From assembly GCF_013087515.1 (NCBI RefSeq), contig NZ_JABFCN010000030.1:1-64000 (forward strand): 64,000 nucleotides of DNA, in the 5' to 3' direction. A program made the translations under genes and the position numbers. Under the pieces are notes generated by a model. That model was not told the origin of the DNA. It did no database searches and saw only the letters and a list, made by a program, of their open reading frames with translations. This DNA comes from Rhizobium sophorae (GTDB lineage: Bacteria; Pseudomonadota; Alphaproteobacteria; Rhizobiales; Rhizobiaceae). Shown in pieces: positions 9,519 through 17,873 of the stretch; the first letter of the stretch is position 1; the number at the start of each line of letters is the position of its first letter.

Positions 9519-10430
9519 ATGGCCGTCGTTTCCCCAAGCGAAACTGCAAACAAGGGTCGCTCCGACCTCATCGCCTATGCGACGCTGTCGCTGATCTCGA
9601 TCTTCTGCGCGGTGCCCTTCTTCTGGGTGCTGCTTGCCTCGCTCGACGGCAATGCCCAGCTCTTCCTGCACTGGCCGGAGCAGTGGACCTTCGCCAACTA
9701 CATCCGCGTCTTCACTAAGGAGGACGGGGCGAAGTGGCTGTTCAACTCGCTTTTCGTGGTCGCTAGCGCGACGCTGCTCGTCATGGTGCTTTCGGGGCTC
9801 GGCGGTTATGCGCTGTCGCGCACCCGGGCCTGGTGGAAGCTGCCCTTCCTCTACGCGATCCTGCTCATCCGGGTGCTGCCGCCGACGGCGCTCGTCGTGC
9901 CGCTCTACAAATTCCTGCTGACGCTGAACAATGCAGAAGCGGCGGTGCTCAGGCCGATCTTCGGCAGCTATGCCCGCGATATCATGCGCTGGACCGGCTT
10001 CATCGACGGTTATCTCGGGCTGATCCTGGTGCTTGCGACGATGCAATTGCCGCTGGCGCTCTGGATCATGAAGACCTACTTCGACGGGCTGCCGAGGGAT
10101 TACGAGGAGGCGGCCCTGATGGATGGAGCAACACTCATACAGCGCATTCGCCGGGTGCTGATTCCGCTGGCGCTGCCCGGGCTTGCCGCCGCCGGGCTCT
10201 TCGCCTTCATGTCGGCCTGGGGCGATTTCCTGCTGCCGCTGATCTTCCTGTCGTCACCGGAGTTGCAGACGCTGCCGCTCGGTCTCTTCCGCGCCTTCCT
10301 GCGCATCAACGAGATCGATTACGGCCTGCTGACCGCACTTGCATTCATCTATCTGCTGCCTGCCGTCGTCGCCTTCGGTTTTGCGCGGCGCTTCCTCGTC
10401 CAGACATTTTCGGGCGGCGTGAAGGGCTGA
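9519..10430 (+). CDS. Sugar ABC transporter permease, CUT1 family (MalG-type)
   Basis: The 303-residue partner permease. The first helix lies at about residues 20-40 and the EAA loop is EAALMDGATLIQRIRRVLIP. The ending RRFLVQTFSGGVKG is the usual MalG-type C-terminus. It sits between the other permease (1-base gap) and the ATPase (19-base gap) in a five-gene operon. Confidence 0.95.
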   Translation: MAVVSPSETANKGRSDLIAYATLSLISIFCAVPFFWVLLASLDGNAQLFLHWPEQWTFANYIRVFTKEDGAKWLFNSLFVVASATLLVMVLSGLGGYALSRTRAWWKLPFLYAILLIRVLPPTALVVPLYKFLLTLNNAEAAVLRPIFGSYARDIMRWTGFIDGYLGLILVLATMQLPLALWIMKTYFDGLPRDYEEAALMDGATLIQRIRRVLIPLALPGLAAAGLFAFMSAWGDFLLPLIFLSSPELQTLPLGLFRAFLRINEIDYGLLTALAFIYLLPAVVAFGFARRFLVQTFSGGVKG

Positions 10431-10449
10431 GATCAAGAAAGAGAAACAG

Positions 10450-11532
10450 ATGATCAATCTCAGAAACGTTCGCAAATTCTACGGCGCGCTCGAGGTCATC
10501 AAGGGCGTCGACATTACCGTGGAAGACGGCGAATTCGCGGTTTTCGTTGGTCCGTCCGGCTGCGGCAAGTCTACGCTGCTGCGGATGATCGCCGGCCTCG
10601 AAGGCATCGACGAGGGTGACCTCATCCTTAACGGCAAACGTATCAACGACGTGCCGCCCGACAAGCGCGGCATCGCCATGGTGTTCCAGTCCTATGCGCT
10701 CTATCCGCATATGAGTGTTGCCGAGAATATTGGCTTCTCGCTCAGCCTGAAGAAAGTGCCGGAAGCAGAGGTCCGCCGGCAGGTGGAGGGCGTCGCCGAG
10801 ATTCTGCAGCTCACCGATTACCTCGACCGGCGACCTGCGGCACTTTCCGGCGGCCAGCGCCAGCGCGTGGCGATCGGCCGCGCCATCATCAAGAAACCGG
10901 CGCTGATCCTGTTTGACGAGCCGTTGTCGAACCTCGATTCGGCGCTGCGGGTGCAGATGCGCGCCGAGTTGCAGCGCCTGCACCGCGAGCTGAAGGCGAC
11001 CGTCGTCTACGTCACCCATGACCAGGTGGAGGCGATGACGATGGCCGACCGCATCGTTGTGCTGAACAAAGGGGTGGTGGCGCAGGAGGGTGCTCCGATG
11101 GCGCTCTACCATGAGCCGGATAATGAATTCGTAGCCACCTTTATCGGCTCACCCAAGATGAACATCATTCCCGTCACCGCAACGCGGCCTGCGGGCGGGA
11201 AGGTGCATCTCGACAGCCCGATCGGACTTTCACTCGATCTGGCTGATGCGAACGGAGCTGTGCCGCAGGGTGAGGCCAAGCTCGGCATCCGGCCGGAGCA
11301 TCTGAAGATCGCAGCCGAGGGCCAGGGCAATTTCAGCGCCGAGGTCGTCATCGTCGAGCGGCTCGGCGTCGAGACCTACATGACCGTCGGCTCGCAGCAG
11401 CAGCCGATCGTGGTGCGCGCCGAAGGCGATATCGCCGTGCGGTCGGGCGACCGCGTGGCGCTGACGGCCGATCCCGCCGCCTGCCATCTGTTCGACTCCG
11501 CTGGCAAAGTTATACGTCCGGTAACAGCCTGA
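10450..11532 (+). CDS. Sugar ABC transporter ATP-binding protein (UgpC/MalK type)
   Basis: A 360-residue ATPase for the CUT1 transporter. Walker A GPSGCGKSTLLR, Q-loop VFQSYALYPHM, signature LSGGQRQRVAIGRAI, Walker B ILFDEPLSNLD and H-loop THDQVEAM are all intact. The C-terminal regulatory domain includes GIRPEHL. The start codon follows an AAGAAAGAGAAAC purine-rich stretch. ThuA follows after 57 bases on the same strand. Confidence 0.95.
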   Translation: MINLRNVRKFYGALEVIKGVDITVEDGEFAVFVGPSGCGKSTLLRMIAGLEGIDEGDLILNGKRINDVPPDKRGIAMVFQSYALYPHMSVAENIGFSLSLKKVPEAEVRRQVEGVAEILQLTDYLDRRPAALSGGQRQRVAIGRAIIKKPALILFDEPLSNLDSALRVQMRAELQRLHRELKATVVYVTHDQVEAMTMADRIVVLNKGVVAQEGAPMALYHEPDNEFVATFIGSPKMNIIPVTATRPAGGKVHLDSPIGLSLDLADANGAVPQGEAKLGIRPEHLKIAAEGQGNFSAEVVIVERLGVETYMTVGSQQQPIVVRAEGDIAVRSGDRVALTADPAACHLFDSAGKVIRPVTA

Positions 11533-11589
11533 CAATTTCGCCCGACACATCAAGACCTAAACATCAAAGCCTAGACATCGAGGAATGCC

Positions 11590-12339
11590 ATGACAATCAA
11601 GGTCACCATCTGGAACGAGGGACGCCACGAACAACTCCACAGGCAAGTTCAGGAGATCTACCCTGATCGTATCGACGGAGCGATCGCGTCAGGCATTGCC
11701 CATCCGGATTTTGAAATCCGCCGCGGCACGCTCGATGATCCTGATGAAGGCCTGCCGGACAGCGTGCTCGACGACACCGACGTGCTGCTCTGGTGGGGCC
11801 ATATGGCGCATGAGGAGGTCAGTGATGGGCTGATCGACCGCGTGCAGCAGCGCGTGCTGAAGGGCATGGGCCTGCTGGTCCTGCATTCCGGCCATCATTC
11901 CAAGCTCTTCCGCCGGCTGATGGGAACCAATGCCAACCTTTCCTGGCGCGAGACGCCGGAAGGCGATTTGGAGCGCGTCTGGGTGGTCAATCCCTCGCAT
12001 CCGATCGCCGAGGGGCTGCCGCCCTATTTCGAGGTCAATGCTTCGGAAATGTACGGCGAGCCCTTCGACATTCCGCAGCCGGACGAGCTGGTGTTCATTT
12101 CCTGGTATTCCGGAGGCGAAGTGTTCCGCAGCGGCTGCACCTTCCAGCGCGGGCGCGGGCGCATCTTCTTCTTCAGCCCCGGCCACGAGACCTACCCGAT
12201 CTATCACGACAAGACCGTGCATAAGGTGATCGCGAACGGCATCCGCTGGGCGCGGCAGAAACACACCGATGGCCGCATCCTGGAAAACTGGCATCGGGCC
12301 GAGCCGCTACACGGCCGCCCGGATACGGCGAAGGCCTGA
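11590..12339 (+). CDS. ThuA domain protein (trehalose-utilisation family)
   Basis: A 249-residue protein of the ThuA/class I glutamine-amidotransferase-like fold, with segments such as DVLLWWGHMAHEEV, GLLVLHSGHHSKLFRRLMG and GRGRIFFFSPGHETYP. In S. meliloti, thuA belongs to the thuEFGKAB trehalose/maltose/sucrose locus. Here it ends a binding protein-permease-permease-ATPase operon in the same order, while the dehydrogenase partner is divergent instead of following. The family's exact chemistry is not settled from sequence; a part in oxidised-disaccharide metabolism is inferred. It ends 1 base before the convergent SMP-30 gene. Confidence 0.85.
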   Translation: MTIKVTIWNEGRHEQLHRQVQEIYPDRIDGAIASGIAHPDFEIRRGTLDDPDEGLPDSVLDDTDVLLWWGHMAHEEVSDGLIDRVQQRVLKGMGLLVLHSGHHSKLFRRLMGTNANLSWRETPEGDLERVWVVNPSHPIAEGLPPYFEVNASEMYGEPFDIPQPDELVFISWYSGGEVFRSGCTFQRGRGRIFFFSPGHETYPIYHDKTVHKVIANGIRWARQKHTDGRILENWHRAEPLHGRPDTAKA

Positions 12340-12340
12340 T

Positions 12341-13252
12341 CTATGGGTATTGTGCGCCGGTCGTCTTGATATAGATCGAATAGACCGAACGCGTTGCAGT
12401 GATGAAGAGCCGGTTTTTCTTGGGGCCGCCGAAGGTGAGGTTGGACACCGTCTGCGGCACCCTGATCTTGCCGAGCAGCGTTCCCTCGGGCGAAAAGCAG
12501 TGCACGCCGTCGGCGGCACTCGTCCAGAGGTTGCCGGCGACATCGAAACGGAAACCGTCGGGATGTCCGACATCGAGGCTGCAGAAATAGCGGCTGTTGG
12601 CAAGCGCCTTGCCGTTGATGACGTCGAAAACGCGGATATGGCGCGGCACGTCATGTTTTGCGGAGCCGGAATCGGCAATATAAAGCTTCGTCTCATCGGG
12701 CGAGAAGGCAAGACCGTTCGGCTGGATGAAATCTTCGACGACGGCGTCGATCGCGCCGCTTACCGGATCGATCCGGTAGACGTTGCGCGTGGGCTGCTCG
12801 GGCTCGGCCTTGTGGCCCTCGTAATCCGACAGGATGCCGTAAGTCGGATCGGTGAACCAGACCCCGCCGTCGGAGTGCACGACGACGTCGTTCGGCGAGT
12901 TCAGCCGCTTGCCCTTATAGCTGTCGGCGAGAACGGTGATGGTGCCGTCCGTCTCGGTGCGGGTGACGCGGCGGCCGCCATGTTCGCAGGAGACCAGCCG
13001 GCCTTGCCGGTCGCGGGTGTTGCCGTTGACGTAGTTGGACGGTGAACGGAAGACGGAGACCGTCCCATCCGGTGTCCAGCGCATCATGCGTTCATTCGGG
13101 ATATCGCTCCAGAGAAGGCAGTTCAGATCGGAAAACCAGACCGGGCCTTCCGTCCAGCGGCAGCCGGAATAAAGCTCCTCGAGGCCGGCGCTGCCGATGA
13201 CCATTGCACCGAAGCGTTCGTCGCGAATCTCATAAATCGGATTGTCGCCCAT
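12341..13252 (-). CDS. SMP-30/gluconolactonase family lactonase
   Basis: A 303-residue six-bladed beta-propeller of the SMP-30/gluconolaconase/LRE family, which hydrolyses sugar lactones using a divalent metal. The expected metal ligands are visible: Glu in WTEGPVWFSDLNCLLW, Asn in LNSPNDVVVHSDGG and Asp in LYIADSGSA. There is no signal peptide, so it is probably cytoplasmic. It lies downstream of the SDR and dioxygenase genes on the same strand, separated from the SDR by a 94-base gap with a stem-loop. It would open the lactone made by a sugar dehydrogenase. Confidence 0.88.
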   Translation of the reverse strand: MGDNPIYEIRDERFGAMVIGSAGLEELYSGCRWTEGPVWFSDLNCLLWSDIPNERMMRWTPDGTVSVFRSPSNYVNGNTRDRQGRLVSCEHGGRRVTRTETDGTITVLADSYKGKRLNSPNDVVVHSDGGVWFTDPTYGILSDYEGHKAEPEQPTRNVYRIDPVSGAIDAVVEDFIQPNGLAFSPDETKLYIADSGSAKHDVPRHIRVFDVINGKALANSRYFCSLDVGHPDGFRFDVAGNLWTSAADGVHCFSPEGTLLGKIRVPQTVSNLTFGGPKKNRLFITATRSVYSIYIKTTGAQYP

Positions 13253-13311
13253 GCCAGTTACCTCCCTGAATACTGCCGCCTCTTCCTAGCGATAATTCCC
13301 GAGAGGTGCCA

Positions 13312-13338
13312 GAGCCCGGCGATGGAAATGCCGGGCTC
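13312..13338 (-). other. Intercistronic stem-loop between SDR and lactonase genes
   Basis: Perfect 9-base arms (GAGCCCGGC and GCCGGGCTC) around a 9-base loop, lying just after the SDR stop on the minus strand. No T-run follows, so it is more likely an mRNA-stability or partial-attenuation element than a full terminator. Confidence 0.45.
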
Positions 13339-13346
13339 CCGTTTCG

Positions 13347-14168
13347 TCAGAGGGCGGCGTCCGGATGCGGCGAGCCGTCGTAAGCGCCCCAGATCGACTG
13401 GTCGAAGCAGATGACCGAGCCGGTCATCAGGCCGGATTCGGAAGACGACAGGTAGGCGCAGGCGCGCGCCACCTCGTGCGGATCGACGAGGCGGCCGAAG
13501 GGCTGGCTTGCCGCCGCCTTCTCCAGCCAGTCGGCGGGGGCATCGTGATATTCGCGCTGGATCCGGTCCTCGCCCTCGGAGGCCATCCAGCCGATGTTCA
13601 GACCATTGACGCGAATGCGGTTGCGAAGGAGCGCGTAGGCGGTGTTCTTCGTCAGCGTTTCCAGCGCGCCTTTGGAGGCGCAATAGGCGGCGATGAAGGG
13701 CTGGCCGGCTTTGGCCGACATTGAGCCGATATTGACGACCGTACCCTCGATCTTTTCGCGGCGCATGACCTTCACCGCCTCCTGCATCAGGAAAAACGGC
13801 GCGCGAACATTGACGGCGAACATGGCGTCGAAGAGCTCCGGACTGGTGTCGAGAATGGTGCCGCGATCGGTGATGGCGGCGGCATTGACCAGCGCGTCGA
13901 CGCGGCCGAAGGTCTCGTCACAGACGCGCACGACATTCTGTGCGTCCTCGACCTTGCCGAGGTCGGCCTTGATGTAGACGATCCTGGCGCCGGTCGCAGC
14001 CGAAATCTCCGCCGCCTTCGCCTTGCCCTTGGCTTCGTTGCGGCCGCAGATGACGATGCCTTCGGCGCCGCGTTCGGCGAAAAGGCGGGCGATGGTCGCG
14101 CCCAATCCTTGCGTGCCGCCGGTGACGATGGCGATCTTGCCGTCGAGGCGGCCGTGGTCTGTGCTCAT
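13347..14168 (-). CDS. Short-chain dehydrogenase/reductase (SDR)
   Basis: A 273-residue classical SDR. The cofactor motif TGGTQGLG is at about residues 16-23, the NAA motif is LVNAAAIT, and the catalytic Ser and YxxxK are seen in NIGSMSAKAGQPFIAAYCASK. The C-terminal part (GSVICFDQSIWGAYDGSPHPDAAL) is slightly longer than the usual 250 residues. It is encoded between the PhyH-like and SMP-30 genes and probably oxidises an alcohol or sugar in the same pathway. Specificity cannot be read from the sequence. Confidence 0.92.
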   Translation of the reverse strand: MSTDHGRLDGKIAIVTGGTQGLGATIARLFAERGAEGIVICGRNEAKGKAKAAEISAATGARIVYIKADLGKVEDAQNVVRVCDETFGRVDALVNAAAITDRGTILDTSPELFDAMFAVNVRAPFFLMQEAVKVMRREKIEGTVVNIGSMSAKAGQPFIAAYCASKGALETLTKNTAYALLRNRIRVNGLNIGWMASEGEDRIQREYHDAPADWLEKAAASQPFGRLVDPHEVARACAYLSSSESGLMTGSVICFDQSIWGAYDGSPHPDAAL

Positions 14169-14260
14169 GTAGTTCCTCCATTGTGATGATGTGCGAATAG
14201 CCTCCCGCGGGGGCGAGAGGCTTTTATCTCAGTGTGGATGCAAGAGGCTCGAGCTCCAAA

Positions 14261-15448
14261 TCAGCTCAACTTCTTCTGCGCCTGCTCGGCAAGTGCTGCC
14301 CTAAAGACGACATCGCTCCAGCCTTCCTTCAGCGCCTCATGCATCAGCTGCGCCTGTGTCTTCGGCGCCAGTCCGCCGAGTGGCGGGTCGCGGTCGAGGT
14401 TGGTCGGGAAGGAGTAGCCCTCGGCGCAGGCGGCGACGGCGTTGGCGATTTCGTCAGGGGAGAGTCTGCCCAGCAAGGCCTTCAAAGCAGGGAACAGCCT
14501 GGCGCTCATCTTCTCGCGGTTGACGGTTTCCATTGCCCGGCCGAAGGCGGAAGAGACCTGCAGCAGGTTGGCGACGCGCTTGATGTCGGTCGAGCGGTTG
14601 GTTCCGGCGGCATGGAAGAGTGCGGGATTGAAGAAGACGACGTCGCCTTTTGCGAGCGGCAACTGGACATGGTTGGTCTCGAAAAAATCCCGGAACTCCT
14701 GCCGCTTTAGCGCGAGATAGCCCGGCACATAGGTCTGGCTGTGCGGCAGGAAGAGCGTCGGGCCGCTTTCGAGCGGCATATCGCAATGGGCGACCGCACC
14801 CTGCAATGTCAGCACCGGCGAGAGCCGATGCACATGTGCCGGGAACTGCTCGATGACCTTTTCGGACTGAAAGCCGAGATGGTAGTCGCGATGCGCCGAC
14901 TGCGCCGAACCGCCCGGATTGACGCGGTTGACCTGCGCCGTCATCTGGTAGCTCGGGCCGAGCCAGGCTTCGCTTGCCAGGGCGATGATGGCGTTGCCGT
15001 AATATTCGGCGAAATTTACCGGATCGGCGAGGCAATGTTTTTCCAGCGAATTCCAGATACGGTCGTTGGCACCGGGTTTGGCGAAGTGGTCGCCACCGCC
15101 GGTCGAGGTGCGGTGCTGTTCCTCGATGATCGCATCGAAGATCACACTGGCGCGGTCGACGATGCCGGTGTCTTCGTAAGCGCGTTTGAACACGACGACA
15201 CCAGGACCTTCGCCGAACGCCTCGCAGATTTCCGCCAGCACGGCGCGTCGGCCTTCTGGCGTTGCGGCCGCTGCCATCACCTTGCGGCTGTCGTAGATCA
15301 GGACGTTTTTTTCGACCGCGGACGCCGAGGGGTAATCGGCAAGCACGGTGGTCTTTTCCGCAAGGCCGCGAAACTCATCGAGATCGCAGGCGTCTTCGCT
15401 CAGCCAGACGCGGTCGGCGCGTAGTTTCTGCTGGTTGTCGGTTTTCAT
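14261..15448 (-). CDS. Phytanoyl-CoA dioxygenase (PhyH) family protein
   Basis: A 395-residue Fe(II)/2-oxoglutarate-dependent oxygenase-like protein. The HxD metal pair appears in SAHRDYHLGFQ and a distal His in PALFHAAGTNRSTD, with the double-stranded beta-helix core between (GPTLFLPHSQTYVPGYLALK). These enzymes hydroxylate or demethylate small molecules. It is the first gene of the minus-strand set and diverges from a LacI regulator across 95 bases, so it is probably controlled by that repressor. The substrate is unknown and is unlikely to be phytanoyl-CoA, since no beta-oxidation genes are nearby. Confidence 0.82.
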   Translation of the reverse strand: MKTDNQQKLRADRVWLSEDACDLDEFRGLAEKTTVLADYPSASAVEKNVLIYDSRKVMAAAATPEGRRAVLAEICEAFGEGPGVVVFKRAYEDTGIVDRASVIFDAIIEEQHRTSTGGGDHFAKPGANDRIWNSLEKHCLADPVNFAEYYGNAIIALASEAWLGPSYQMTAQVNRVNPGGSAQSAHRDYHLGFQSEKVIEQFPAHVHRLSPVLTLQGAVAHCDMPLESGPTLFLPHSQTYVPGYLALKRQEFRDFFETNHVQLPLAKGDVVFFNPALFHAAGTNRSTDIKRVANLLQVSSAFGRAMETVNREKMSARLFPALKALLGRLSPDEIANAVAACAEGYSFPTNLDRDPPLGGLAPKTQAQLMHEALKEGWSDVVFRAALAEQAQKKLS

Positions 15449-15543
15449 GGCGGGCTCCTCCCTCTTTCCAATGGGGGCACTATACGCCGCGATGCCGGGT
15501 GATATAGATCAGAAATCCATCAAAAAACCATCAGGCCGATCGC

Positions 15544-16569
15544 ATGGCACACCTCTTTCTCGTCAAGGACATCGCCTTCCAGGCTGGGCTTAGCACCGCC
15601 ACCGTCGACCGGGTGCTAAACGGCAGACCCGGCGTGCGCCGGCAGACCGAGATGCGGGTGAAGGCGGCGATCGCGGAGCTGGAGAAGCAGCAGGCCGGCA
15701 CGATGGGCAATGGCCGCATGCTGGCGATCGATATCGTCATGGAGACGCCGCAGCGTTTCAGCGATGCGGTGCGGGCCGCCTTCGAGGCGGAGGTGGCGAC
15801 CTTCCTGCCGGGCGGTTTCCGCTGCCGCTTCCATTTTGCCGAGGTGATGAAGCCGGCTGAGCTGGTGCAGCTTCTCGATCGCATCCGGCTGCGTGGCACG
15901 CACGGCATCGTGCTCAAGGCGCCTGACGTCCCCGAGGTGGCTGCCGCTGTCGCGCGGGCGGATGCGGCCGGCATCCCCGTCGTGACGCTGGTGACCGACC
16001 TGCCGAATTCGGCCCGCATCGCCTATGCCGGCGCCGACAACCGGGCGGCGGGAGAGACCGCCGCCTACCTGATCGGCGAACTCCTCGGGAGTGATGGTGG
16101 CAAGGTGCTGGTAACGCTGTCGAGCGGACGGTTCCGCGGCGAGGAGGAGCGCGAAATCGGCTTTCGCCGCAGCATTCGCGCTGATTATCCCAACATCGGC
16201 ATTACCGAAATCAGCGAGGGGCACGGCACCGATGCCGAGACGGGAACGCTTACGGCGGCAGCGCTTAGGGCCGATCCGGCCATCAACGCCGTCTATTCGA
16301 TCGGCGGCGGCAACCGGGCGGTGCTTGCGGCCTTCGACGCGGCCAAACGCCCCATCCGCGTTTTCGTCGCCCATGATCTCGACGCGGATAATCGCGCCCT
16401 GCTTGCGGCGCGCCGGATCGGCTTCGTGCTGCATCATGATCTTAGAACCGATGCGCGTTCGACCTTCAGGGCGATCATGAGCTCGGCACAAGCATCGGGG
16501 CGGGCGGTTCCGGCCTCGCTTTCTTCAGTCGAAATCGTCACGCCCTACAATATGCCCGCGGGCGATTGA
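15544..16569 (+). CDS. LacI family transcriptional regulator
   Basis: A 341-residue repressor with helix-turn-helix VKDIAFQAGLSTATVDRVLNGRPGV at the N-terminus. The effector domain resembles type-1 periplasmic binding proteins (GIVLKAPDVPEVAAAVARADAAGIPVVTLVTDLP). The recognition helix has STATVDRVLNG in place of the more common SxxTVSRxLN. It is divergent from the PhyH-SDR-lactonase genes, which are its likely targets. The effector is probably a sugar or polyol, by family analogy. Confidence 0.92.
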   Translation: MAHLFLVKDIAFQAGLSTATVDRVLNGRPGVRRQTEMRVKAAIAELEKQQAGTMGNGRMLAIDIVMETPQRFSDAVRAAFEAEVATFLPGGFRCRFHFAEVMKPAELVQLLDRIRLRGTHGIVLKAPDVPEVAAAVARADAAGIPVVTLVTDLPNSARIAYAGADNRAAGETAAYLIGELLGSDGGKVLVTLSSGRFRGEEEREIGFRRSIRADYPNIGITEISEGHGTDAETGTLTAAALRADPAINAVYSIGGGNRAVLAAFDAAKRPIRVFVAHDLDADNRALLAARRIGFVLHHDLRTDARSTFRAIMSSAQASGRAVPASLSSVEIVTPYNMPAGD

Positions 16570-16639
16570 GCCAATGGACTTTCCTTCCGTGCCGTATTCG
16601 GGCTACTGCTCAGACTAAGCACGAGTGAAGGTGAGCGCC

Positions 16640-17857
16640 ATGGATTACAGCGACGTCAGCACGATTGCAGCCTGGGTGACCGAGCAGGGACTGAAGGGTG
16701 TTTCCGAAGCCGAGCTGATGACCGGTTTCTGTGCGGCCTGCCGTAATGCCGGCCTGCCGCTCGACCGCGGTCTGGCGCTGATGGATACGTTGCATCCGGT
16801 GCATGAGGGCCGCGCCTTCCGCTGGGACAGCGTCGAGGAGGTTCAGACCGAATTCGAATATGGTCCGACGATCTCGGGGGAGGCGGCGTCCAACTGGCAG
16901 CGTTCGGCCTTTTATCATCTTTGGTCTCGCAACGAACGGGAGATACGCCGGCGTCTCGGCTTCGGCGATCCGATCGATTTCTCCTTGCTCGATACGATCG
17001 CTGAAGCCGGTCACACGGATTTCGTGGCGATGATGCATCGTTTTTCCGCGGCCGGCACGATCGGCGAGATGGATTGCTTCTTCTCGCATTTCGCGACGAA
17101 ACATCCCGAGGGCTTTTCCGATCACGACCTCGCCATCCTGCGCAAGCTGGTGCCGGTGTTGGGGCTGGCGATCAAATGTATCGCGCTCGGGCGTATCGCC
17201 CGCACCATCGCCGAAGTCTACCTCGGCGAGGACGCCGCGCGCCAGGTGATGGAAGGCAAGATCAGCCGCGGTAAATCGGAACGGATTTCCGCCGCACTCT
17301 GGTTTTCCGACCTGCTGAACTACACCAAGATCTCCGACAGCGTGCCGCCGGAGGAGATCATCCCACTGCTCAACGACTATAGCGAGGCGGTTATCACGGC
17401 GATCCACGAGTCCGGCGGCAACGTGCTGAAGCTGATCGGCGACGGGGTGCTCGCCATCTTTAAGGGCGAGGTTCCGGCGGAGACGTGTCGTGCGGCGCTG
17501 AGTGCCGAATCGCTGCTGCGGGAAAAGCTGACAACGCTGAATGCCGCGCGTGCGGCCGACGGCCGGGCCACGACCGACGTCTATATCGGCCTGCATATCG
17601 GCGACGTCTTCTACGGCAATATCGGCAGCCAGGACCGGTTGGACTTCACCGTCATCGGACCTGCCGTCAATGAGGTCAGCCGGATCGCCTCGATGTGTCG
17701 TTCCGTCGATCTCAACCTGCTGATTTCCTCCGATTTCGCCGCGGCGATACCGGAGCAGCAGCGCAGCGCACTTGCCTGCGTTGGACGCTATGCGTTGCGC
17801 GGCGTCCAGCGCGCGCAGGAACTGTATACCCTCGACACCGCCCGGCTGAACGGCTGA
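16640..17857 (+). CDS. Class III adenylate cyclase with N-terminal sensory region
   Basis: Makes cAMP from ATP. The ATG at 16640 is chosen because AAGGTGAG lies just upstream; a GTG at 16625 is in frame. The cyclase domain covers about residues 215-400. Metal-binding aspartates are in FSDLLNYT (near 220) and GDGVLAIF (near 268), an ATP-selecting Lys is in KLIGDG, and Asp plus the transition-state Asn and Arg are in DFTVIGPAVNEVSR. The N-terminal 200 residues have no clear membrane helix and match no domain I can name, though the same architecture is common among the many rhizobial cyclases. It stands alone on its strand. Confidence 0.9.
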   Translation: MDYSDVSTIAAWVTEQGLKGVSEAELMTGFCAACRNAGLPLDRGLALMDTLHPVHEGRAFRWDSVEEVQTEFEYGPTISGEAASNWQRSAFYHLWSRNEREIRRRLGFGDPIDFSLLDTIAEAGHTDFVAMMHRFSAAGTIGEMDCFFSHFATKHPEGFSDHDLAILRKLVPVLGLAIKCIALGRIARTIAEVYLGEDAARQVMEGKISRGKSERISAALWFSDLLNYTKISDSVPPEEIIPLLNDYSEAVITAIHESGGNVLKLIGDGVLAIFKGEVPAETCRAALSAESLLREKLTTLNAARAADGRATTDVYIGLHIGDVFYGNIGSQDRLDFTVIGPAVNEVSRIASMCRSVDLNLLISSDFAAAIPEQQRSALACVGRYALRGVQRAQELYTLDTARLNG

Positions 17858-17873
17858 GTTCCTGACTGCAAGG

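Noticed and set aside
14200..14223. AGCCTC/GAGGCT stem followed by TTTT on the plus strand
   Set aside because: There is no plus-strand gene it could terminate, and the arms are short; it is probably incidental.
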